In this document: in pieces, positions 25,701-32,477 of the stretch
Position numbering within the stretch: position 1 is the first letter of the stretch
How the letters are laid out: each line of letters opens with the position of its first letter
Assembly: GCA_033795365.1 (NCBI GenBank)
Contig: JARYGU010000007.1
Span: 1-64,000 of the forward strand
Length of the DNA stretch: 64,000 nt
Source: JARYGU01 sp033795365
Lineage (GTDB): Bacteria > Pseudomonadota > Alphaproteobacteria > Rhizobiales > Rhizobiaceae
Direction of reading: 5' to 3'
The notes under the pieces: generated by a model
What the model saw: only the letters and a program-made list of their open reading frames with translations
Told to the model about the DNA's origin: nothing
The model's database searches: none
Translations under genes and position numbers: made by a program

Positions 25701-28700
25701 CCTGATCGCGCCGACGGATACGACGACGGTCGCGGCCTATATACGCGTCAACAGCAACGAGCATTTCACCATCGGCGGCACGGAGAACGACGACACGATC
25801 GTCTCCGGCGGCGGCGACGATGCCGTCTGGGGCAAGGGCGGAGACGATACGATCGAGGCCGGCTACGGCGTCGACAAGGTCTTCGGCGGCGAAGGTGACG
25901 ACATCATCACCAATTCAGGCACGGATATCGGTGAGACAGACTTCCTGCACGGCAATGAGGGCAACGACGTCATTCATGGCGGGTCGGGGCTGGCGCTGAT
26001 CTTCGGCAACCAAGGCAACGACTTCCTGGTCACAGGGCCCGACGGCAAGGAGGTCTTCGGCGGCACCGGCAACGACTTCATCCTCGGCGGAGAAGGCGGC
26101 GACCTGCTTCTCGGCAACGAAGGAGACGACTGGCTGGAGGGCGGGCCACGCTTCGACACGCTTGCCGGCGAGAACTCCGAGCTGATGTTCAATTCGTCGA
26201 TCATCGGCCACGACGTACTTCTCGGCGGCAGCGGCGACACCGACTATGACGGTGAATCCGGCGACGATATCATGTCGCAGGCTGTGGGCATCCAGCGCAA
26301 CAACGGCATGGCGGGCTTCGACTGGGCGATCCACAAGGGCGACGACGTGGCCGCCAATTCGGATCTCGGCATCCCGCTCTTCGACAACCAGGAAGCCTTC
26401 ATTCTGCGCGACCGCTTCGATCTGGTCGAAGGGCTGTCGGGATGGAAGCACAACGATATCCTGACAGGCCGCGAGGAGCCGGTGAACACGAGAGCGGAAG
26501 CGACGGGCACCGCCGCCATTCCGGGGCCGGATTCCGCGCTCGACTCCTACTCCAACGCTCTTCTCGAAAAGAACCTGTCTCTCGTCAACGGCCTCGATAC
26601 GCTCGTGGCACATATCGCCCGCACCACGCAGACCGGTAATGACGGCGTTACCGAAGTCGTCGTGATGGACACTGCGGATGCTTCCGACATCCTGCTCGGC
26701 GGCGGCGGCAACGACCGGATACAGGGCAAGGCGGGCAACGACGTCATAGACGGCGACAGATGGCTGAACGTGCGCATCAGCGTCCGTGACGCCAACGGCA
26801 ATGAGATTGCCACCGCCGACAGCCTGACGGGCAAGCTCTACCAGACGCCGGCGGCTCTGGCGGCGCTGGATGCCGCGGGCCTCTTCAACCCGAACAATGT
26901 CGCCAACTTCCAGGGCATGACGCTGCAGCAGGCGCTGTTCAACCGGACGCTCAACCCCGGCCAGTTGAACATCGTCAGGGAGCTTCTCGACGGGGATCCG
27001 GCGAACGGCAATGTGGATACGGCGGTCTACCGGGATGTGCGGGAGAACTATTCCTTCAGCACCAATACCGTCGACGACAGCCTGGTGGTCGATCATACAG
27101 GCTTCGTCGAGCCGCAGCAGGACGACGATGTGGAGGAAGACGAGACGCTGCCGCGACTGCGGTCCGACGGACGCGACACGCTACGTAACATCGAGGCGCT
27201 GCAGTTCACCGACGGCGCGCTCAACATCATCGAAGGGACTGCCGCAGGCGAGACGTTGAACGGTACTGAAAACGACGACCTCATCAACGGCAAGGCCGGC
27301 GACGACATCCTCAACGGCCTCGGCGGCAACGATATCCTGCTCGGCGGCGGCGGAAACGACACGCTGAACGGCGGGGCGGGCGACGACGTTCTCGTCGGCG
27401 GTGCCGGCAACGACACGCTCAATGGCGGCCTTGACGACGACACCTACAGCTTCGGCGCAGCCGACGGCACCGACACGATCAACGAAACGGGAGGTGACGA
27501 CCGCATCGAGATCACGGCCGGCGCGTTGACCGATCTCGCCTTCTCCGAAACGACGTTCGGGGCCGGCAACGACAACTTGGTCGTCCAGTTCAACGGCCAG
27601 CAGATCACCGTTGCCGACCATTTCGAGAACAACGTGGAGGCGGTGGAATCCATCAACTTGGATGGAGCGACATACGAAGGGTATGCCTTCGACGGCGACT
27701 ATGCGCTGAGCACCGACGACAACGGAACGCGCTCAGCCCAGGCCGGCGTCAATACCCTGCTTGCGGGCACGACGGGCGGCGACGATCTCGCCGGCAACAC
27801 CGGCGACGACCTGTTGTTCGGCCACAGCGGAAACGACGACCTCGACGGCGGCGACGGCGACGACCTGCTCGTCGGCGGCACTGGCGACGACGACCTGATC
27901 GGCGGGCTCGGCTCCGACACCATGGCCGGCGGCAGCGGCAACGACACTTACGAGGTCGACGACGAAGACGACCTGGTAGTGGAGGCGCTGGGCGGAGGAG
28001 CAGACGAGGTGGAAACCTCGCTGGCCGCCTACACGCTGACGGCCAATGTAGAGGACCTGACCTATACCGGCGCCGGAAACTTCGCCGGGACCGGCAACGA
28101 GCTGGCGAACCGGATGCAGGGCGGCGCGGGCATCGATACGCTGACGGGGCTCGGCGGCAACGACACCTACGTGGTGACGGCGGGCGACGTGATCGTCGAG
28201 GCCGCAGGCGCAGGGACCGATACGGTCATCGCCGCGGCAAGCTATACGCTCGGTGAAAATCTGGAGAACCTGACGCTTGCCGGCAACGGCGATACCGATG
28301 GAACAGGCAACATCCTTGCCAACGTCATCATCGGAAACTCCGGCGATAACCAGCTCTTCGGCGGTGGCGGCAACGACACCCTGAACGGCGGGACCGGCAG
28401 CGACCTGCTCGACGGCGGTACGGGGGACGATATCCTCAATGCCGGCAGCGGCGACAATGTCATCGTCGGCGGTGCCGGAAACGACACGATCAACCTGACC
28501 ACCACGCCCGGTACCGACGACATCATCCGCTATGACGCCAACGGCTTCGGCGACGACGTCATCAACGGCTTCGATGCCACGGCCACCGGCGGACAGGACC
28601 GGATCGATCTCAGCGCGCTCGGCATCACGGCGGCGAACCTCGCATCGCGGGTCATCGAATCCACGGTGAGCGGCGATACGGTCCTGACGATCCGGGATGC

Positions 28701-30633
28701 CAGCCTCAACACGATCGGCACGATCCGCGTCGACAACGTATCCAATGCCGCAATCGATGCCGGCGACTTCATTCTAGCGGGTTCCGGTTCTTCGACCGGC
28801 GGTGCGACGAACGGAAACAACACGCTGAACGGCACCAATGGCGACAACGTCATCGATGCGCTCGGAGGGAACGACACCGTCAACGGCAACGGCGGCAATG
28901 ACACCATCACCGGCGGCACAGGCAACGACGCGATCAACGGCGGGTCTGGAGACGACATCATCATCTGGAACGCCAACAGCGTCGGACCGACCGACGGGCG
29001 GGACGAAATCAACGGCGGAACGGAAGGCCTTGCCGGCGACACCTTCATCATCAACGGCAACGGTTCGAGCGAGACCTACCGGATCTATACCCGCGCGGCC
29101 TGGGATGCGCTGCCGGGCAATATCGGCAACAATCTCGACAATGCCACCGAGATCGTCGTTACGCGCAACGGCACGGACTTCAACTCGATCATCGCCGAAC
29201 TGACGGAAATCGAGGAAATCCGCATCAACGGCTTCGATCCGTCCGTCACGGGGGCATCCGGCGGCGACAGCTTCCAGATCATCGGCGATTTCTCCGGCAC
29301 GCATCTTCGCCTCAACACCATCACCATCGATGGCGACGAGGGAGACGACACCGTGGACATCTCCTCCCTGGGTTCGGCGCACCGGATCGTGTTCCGGTCC
29401 AACGGCGGCAACGACACGATCGTCGGCGCTCTACGCGCCCAGGACGTGATCGAGCTCCCGCCGGGGGTAAACGTTGGGGACTATACCGGCACCACGGACG
29501 AAGAGGGCGTGACGACGCTGACCGACGGCACGCACAGCATCAGCTTCGTTGCCGACGGCATGCCGCAGGTGGTGGACGACGCCGGAAACCGCTACGAGCA
29601 CGACAACGATGATGATGATGATAATCATCATGGTCACGATGACGACTGCGACGGCGACGGAAGCAACGGCCCGTCCGGCCCCGGCAACGACGACGAAGAA
29701 GACGAGGATGAGGACGACGGCAATGCGCCGGCGCCCGTGGCCGGAAGGACATTGCTCGGCACGGCTTCCGCGGACGGTCTGCTCGGGGGCGCTGCGGCCG
29801 ACACGGTGCTTGCCGGCGGCGGAGACGATCTTCTTGCGGGCGAGGAAGGAGACGACGTCCTGCGCGGCGAGGCCGGCGACGATCTCCTGACCGCGGGCAG
29901 CGGCAACGATGTCGCATCCGGCGGTCTCGGCAACGACGAAATCCACGGCGGAACCGGCAACGACATGATCTTCGGCGACGGCGGCGCGGATCGTCTCTAC
30001 GGAGACGACGGCGACGACGTGGTTGAAGGTGGGGCCGGGAACGACCGGATATGGACCGGAACCGGCAACGACACCGTGCTTGCCACGATCGGCGACGGTT
30101 CGGACACCTACTGGGGCGGCGAAGGCAGCGACACGCTGGACTATGCCGCAGCGAGCGCCAACCTCACCGTCGACATGGGCAACGGCTTCATGGAGCGCGG
30201 CCAGGTCTCCGGCAGCGATACCGGGACGGACACCGTCTACGGCTTCGAGAATTTCGTCGGCGGTTCGGGCCATGACGTGATCACGGCCTCGTTGGCGGTG
30301 AACATCATCGACGGCGGGCTCGGGGAGGACGTCTTCCGGTTCACGTCGGCGGCTGCGGCTAATGGGGACAAGATCTACGGGTTCCAGCCCGGCGACAAGA
30401 TCGACTTCTCGCTGCTCGACGCGGATACCGGCGTCGCGGAAATCCAGAGCTTCTCGCTGGTTTCCGGTGCGCTCACAGCCGTCGGCGAGATCGCGGTCAC
30501 GCACGAAAACCGTGATGGTGAGGACCTCACGATCATACGCGGCAATGTCAACGACAACCCCGATGCCGACTTCGAGATGGCGATCGCCGGAACGCATCAC
30601 CTCAAGGTCAACGACTTCAACGGCGTCTCTTAA
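22735..30633 (+). CDS. Giant secreted heme peroxidase with RTX (haemolysin-type calcium-binding) repeats
   Basis: This 2,632-residue protein is predicted to be exported by the adjoining type I system. The start at 22735 has GGAGGGG just upstream. Roughly residues 190-930 form an animal-type heme peroxidase. It has the distal motif FGQFFDHGLD with His293, ENIALTAVHHVFHSEHNRVV (from residue 556), the proximal FGHSMLREDI with His675, and NLARGRDVGTPPLN (ARGRD at 760-764). From about residue 1015 the protein is built of many GGxGxDxL-type RTX nonapeptides in several arrays, separated by beta-rich segments, with a Asp/His-rich linker encoded at 29597-29725. The last 60 residues resemble the C-terminal secretion region of RTX proteins. 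There is no N-terminal signal peptide, as expected. Related bacterial peroxidase-RTX proteins oxidise halides or phenolics or act in adhesion; which applies is not shown. Confidence 0.93.
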   Translation: MVTVVKHDLDFILKQIKIAEAHAAGGDLAELVGEAGGFDPNAPGTPTQAALLPYGLRTVDGSYNNLIPGREMWGASDQEFPGIFDPNYLNDADGDSLAFGPGITYTNNDYGNAGPGSGTSPGPGSGTVIDADPRIISNLIVDQTLANPAAIMAALQHAGVPGAELMTALGEVRTAYESNKGAITAATDATAAVAVAQTNLAIATTNLQNAVPDFPTALAAYNAANDALELAQEASATATAAATAAIAALNTVLGTHGIEMDGNTILLPNVAPDEGLSSPFNGWMTIFGQFFDHGLDLVAKGGNGNVYVPLQPDDPLYVEGSHTNFMVLSRVTVDAGPDGRLGTADDVAAPKNLTTPWVDQNQTYSSTASKQIFMREYVATPDGPRATGHLLEGDAGGLATWADVKAQAREVLGINLTDAHVGKIPLIASDPYGNFIPGPNGYPQLVVGLGPDGQLGTSDDILLEGDPTANGGLGVDIPASTVLTGHAFLDDIAHNAVPGGVFDHDNNPVTPMVPIGPDADNVAGNPIATDSRGNLVAYDNELLDAHYIAGDGRANENIALTAVHHVFHSEHNRVVEHTKDVVLQSGDLDFINEWLLIDVTSVPTTQAEIDALVWNGERLFQAARFVNEMEYQHLVFEEFGRMMQPDIDAFVFEPSVDINPNIAAEFAHVVYRFGHSMLREDIARISLDENGNPVQDDISLFEGFLNPIAFASAGDADVAAGAIIRGMSRQVGNEIDEFVTDVLRNQLLGIPLDLATINLARGRDVGTPPLNAARAKFYEATHDTQLKPYVSWADYALNLKNPASIINFIAAYGTHETITSAGTVEEKRDAATLLVLGGAGEPADRLDFLNSTGAWANVESGLNTVDFWIGGLAEKKMAFGGMLGSTFSFVFEMTMENLQDADRFYYLSRTQGLNLLNELENNTFAELVMRNTDLGDPGSTALPGNLFSAFEMPTLEMDPSKQLGADPVHDDPMLQAVSRLVERRDAAGNLIAPTDTTTVAAYIRVNSNEHFTIGGTENDDTIVSGGGDDAVWGKGGDDTIEAGYGVDKVFGGEGDDIITNSGTDIGETDFLHGNEGNDVIHGGSGLALIFGNQGNDFLVTGPDGKEVFGGTGNDFILGGEGGDLLLGNEGDDWLEGGPRFDTLAGENSELMFNSSIIGHDVLLGGSGDTDYDGESGDDIMSQAVGIQRNNGMAGFDWAIHKGDDVAANSDLGIPLFDNQEAFILRDRFDLVEGLSGWKHNDILTGREEPVNTRAEATGTAAIPGPDSALDSYSNALLEKNLSLVNGLDTLVAHIARTTQTGNDGVTEVVVMDTADASDILLGGGGNDRIQGKAGNDVIDGDRWLNVRISVRDANGNEIATADSLTGKLYQTPAALAALDAAGLFNPNNVANFQGMTLQQALFNRTLNPGQLNIVRELLDGDPANGNVDTAVYRDVRENYSFSTNTVDDSLVVDHTGFVEPQQDDDVEEDETLPRLRSDGRDTLRNIEALQFTDGALNIIEGTAAGETLNGTENDDLINGKAGDDILNGLGGNDILLGGGGNDTLNGGAGDDVLVGGAGNDTLNGGLDDDTYSFGAADGTDTINETGGDDRIEITAGALTDLAFSETTFGAGNDNLVVQFNGQQITVADHFENNVEAVESINLDGATYEGYAFDGDYALSTDDNGTRSAQAGVNTLLAGTTGGDDLAGNTGDDLLFGHSGNDDLDGGDGDDLLVGGTGDDDLIGGLGSDTMAGGSGNDTYEVDDEDDLVVEALGGGADEVETSLAAYTLTANVEDLTYTGAGNFAGTGNELANRMQGGAGIDTLTGLGGNDTYVVTAGDVIVEAAGAGTDTVIAAASYTLGENLENLTLAGNGDTDGTGNILANVIIGNSGDNQLFGGGGNDTLNGGTGSDLLDGGTGDDILNAGSGDNVIVGGAGNDTINLTTTPGTDDIIRYDANGFGDDVINGFDATATGGQDRIDLSALGITAANLASRVIESTVSGDTVLTIRDASLNTIGTIRVDNVSNAAIDAGDFILAGSGSSTGGATNGNNTLNGTNGDNVIDALGGNDTVNGNGGNDTITGGTGNDAINGGSGDDIIIWNANSVGPTDGRDEINGGTEGLAGDTFIINGNGSSETYRIYTRAAWDALPGNIGNNLDNATEIVVTRNGTDFNSIIAELTEIEEIRINGFDPSVTGASGGDSFQIIGDFSGTHLRLNTITIDGDEGDDTVDISSLGSAHRIVFRSNGGNDTIVGALRAQDVIELPPGVNVGDYTGTTDEEGVTTLTDGTHSISFVADGMPQVVDDAGNRYEHDNDDDDDNHHGHDDDCDGDGSNGPSGPGNDDEEDEDEDDGNAPAPVAGRTLLGTASADGLLGGAAADTVLAGGGDDLLAGEEGDDVLRGEAGDDLLTAGSGNDVASGGLGNDEIHGGTGNDMIFGDGGADRLYGDDGDDVVEGGAGNDRIWTGTGNDTVLATIGDGSDTYWGGEGSDTLDYAAASANLTVDMGNGFMERGQVSGSDTGTDTVYGFENFVGGSGHDVITASLAVNIIDGGLGEDVFRFTSAAAANGDKIYGFQPGDKIDFSLLDADTGVAEIQSFSLVSGALTAVGEIAVTHENRDGEDLTIIRGNVNDNPDADFEMAIAGTHHLKVNDFNGVS

Positions 30634-30649
30634 GCGTCGCGGGGGGAGA

Positions 30650-30682
30650 GGCCCCATGGCCGGGCGATCCGGTCATGGGGCC
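30650..30682 (+). promoter_or_regulatory. Strong hairpin between the peroxidase gene and its exporter
   Basis: GGCCCCATG (30650-30658) pairs perfectly with CATGGGGCC (30674-30682). Inside, CCGG (30660-30663) pairs with CCGG (30669-30672) around a GCGAT loop. It begins 17 bases after the peroxidase stop and has no following T-tract. It probably stabilises the long upstream message or limits read-through into the exporter genes. Confidence 0.6.
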
Positions 30683-30716
30683 AATCGCAAAGCCAAAGTT
30701 TTGGGGACGTGCCATC

Positions 30717-32450
30717 ATGACGAAGAAGAAAACAGCGCCGCGATACAAGATCGAAGGACTGCGCGGCATTCTCATCTATGTGTTCGGCCTATCGGGCATC
30801 ATCAACATCCTCGCGCTCACCGGCGCCTTCTACATGCTGCAGATTTACGACCGTGCGCTGACGAGCGGAAGCGTATCGACGCTTGTCGCGCTTTCCGTCC
30901 TGGCGATCGGCCTCTATCTGTTCCAGGGCATCTTCGACATCCTGCGCTCGCAGATCCTCGTGCGCCTCGGAGCCCGGCTGGACACGCAGCTCGCTCCGCT
31001 GGCGCATGAAGTCGTCATAGAGATGCCGCGTTACGGCTATTCTACCGCGGAGGCCACCGAGCGCGGACGGGACGTGGATACGTTGAGGGGATTTCTCTCC
31101 GGGCAGGGACCGGTCGCCCTCTTCGACCTGCCCTGGATGCCCGTCTATCTCGTCTTCGTATGGTTGCTGCATCCGATGCTCGGAATGCTGACGCTCGGCG
31201 GGGCGGCTGTCCTTGCCGTTTTGACGCTCATCGCAGAGCTCATGACCCGCCGCCATGCCCAATCGATGATCAAGGCCTCGGTGACGCGCAATTCCGTCAT
31301 GGACTCCAACGCGCGCAACAGCGACATCCTGCATGCGATGGGCATCACGCGGCGCGCGGTGGAGCGTTTCGAGAAGGTCAACCGGCGTCATCTCGAATGT
31401 CAGACGAAGACCTCGGATATCGGCGGCACGCTTTCCGGTCTCTCCAAGGTGCTGCGCATGATGCTGCAGTCGGCCATCCTGGGGCTCGGCGCGTATCTCG
31501 CGATCCGGGGCGAGCTGTCGTCCGGCTCGATCATCGCGTCGTCCATCGTGACTGCCCGGGCGCTCGCGCCGGTCGATCAGGCGATCGCCCAGTGGAAGGG
31601 TGTCGTCGCCGCCCGCCGCAGCTACCATCGCGTTAGCGAAACGCTCGCCGCCCTCAACGACAAGTCCGGCCACATCGCGCTTCCGGCGCCGAAAGACAGC
31701 CTGACCGTCGACAATATCACCACCGTCGCTCCGGCAACGGGTGCGGTCCTCCTGAGCGATGTCAGCCTGGAGCTCAGGGCCGGCCAGGCGCTGGGCCTCA
31801 TCGGTCCCAGCGGCGGCGGCAAGACGACGCTCGCCCGCAGCATTCTCGGAATATGGCCGGTGCTGCGCGGGTCGATCCGCATCGACGGGGCGGATCTCGG
31901 CCAGTGGACGGAAACCTTCTTCAGCGAGCATGTGGGCTATCTGCCACAGGATGTCGGGCTGATGGACGGCACGATCGCCGACAACATCTCGCGCTTCGCC
32001 GAAGAGCCGGACGCGCGCAAGATCATCCGCGCGGCCAGGACCGCCGGCATTCACGAGATGATCGTGCATCTGCGCGACGGCTATCAGACGGAACTCGGGC
32101 CGCATGGTACCGCCCTTTCGGCCGGCCAGCGCCAGCGCATCGCGCTTGCCCGCGCGCTCTACGGCGATCCCTTCCTGGTCGTGCTCGACGAGCCGAACTC
32201 CAATCTCGATGCGGAAGGGGAAGAGGCGTTGACGAAGGCGATCGTCGCGGTGCGCGAGCGCGGCGGCATCGTGGTCATCGTCGCCCACCGCCCGAGCGCC
32301 CTGCAGGCGGTCGACATGGTGGGTCTCGTGCAGAACGGCAGGCTCGTCTCGTTCGGGCCGAAGGACAGCATCATTCAATCCGCGAAGCCCCGGCCGCTCG
32401 TCGTCGAGAAGACGGCAGGCGAACGTCAGCAGATACCGGCTGCGCAATAG
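30717..32450 (+). CDS. Type I secretion ABC transporter (PrtD/PrsD family)
   Basis: This is the fused membrane-ATPase subunit of a type I secretion system, 577 residues. I use the ATG at 30717, nine bases after GGGGA; an earlier in-frame ATG falls within a hairpin. The first third holds about five to six helices (GALTGAFYMLQIYDRAL-type start: LTGAFYMLQIYDRALTSG is the family hallmark). The ATPase has Walker A GPSGGGKTTLARS, Q-loop YLPQDVGLMDGTI, signature LSAGQRQRIALARAL, Walker B FLVVLDEPNSNLD and switch His in VIVAHRPSALQ. There is no N-terminal peptidase domain, so substrates are RTX-type with uncleaved C-terminal signals. The flanking RTX genes are the obvious cargo. Rhizobial PrsD-PrsE systems also export glycanases such as ExsH and PlyA. 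Confidence 0.94.
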   Translation: MTKKKTAPRYKIEGLRGILIYVFGLSGIINILALTGAFYMLQIYDRALTSGSVSTLVALSVLAIGLYLFQGIFDILRSQILVRLGARLDTQLAPLAHEVVIEMPRYGYSTAEATERGRDVDTLRGFLSGQGPVALFDLPWMPVYLVFVWLLHPMLGMLTLGGAAVLAVLTLIAELMTRRHAQSMIKASVTRNSVMDSNARNSDILHAMGITRRAVERFEKVNRRHLECQTKTSDIGGTLSGLSKVLRMMLQSAILGLGAYLAIRGELSSGSIIASSIVTARALAPVDQAIAQWKGVVAARRSYHRVSETLAALNDKSGHIALPAPKDSLTVDNITTVAPATGAVLLSDVSLELRAGQALGLIGPSGGGKTTLARSILGIWPVLRGSIRIDGADLGQWTETFFSEHVGYLPQDVGLMDGTIADNISRFAEEPDARKIIRAARTAGIHEMIVHLRDGYQTELGPHGTALSAGQRQRIALARALYGDPFLVVLDEPNSNLDAEGEEALTKAIVAVRERGGIVVIVAHRPSALQAVDMVGLVQNGRLVSFGPKDSIIQSAKPRPLVVEKTAGERQQIPAAQ

Positions 32451-32477
32451 CCGCATCGAGAAACAGGAGAGTTCGCC

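Noticed and set aside
22393..25764. Long open minus-strand frame of 1,123 codons opposite the peroxidase domain
   Set aside because: It is an antisense shadow caused by strong GC codon bias. Its translation is rich in Arg, His and Val without domains, while the plus strand has full peroxidase motifs.
29611..29629. Second Fur-box-like sequence (GATGATGATAATCATCATG)
   Set aside because: It lies deep inside the peroxidase-RTX coding region and arises from the Asp/His codon repeats GAT and CAT; no promoter is expected there.
25776..30300. Regular short repeats that could suggest a CRISPR or tandem-repeat array
   Set aside because: The periodicity is the in-frame 27-base RTX nonapeptide coding repeat, with degenerate units and no spacers.
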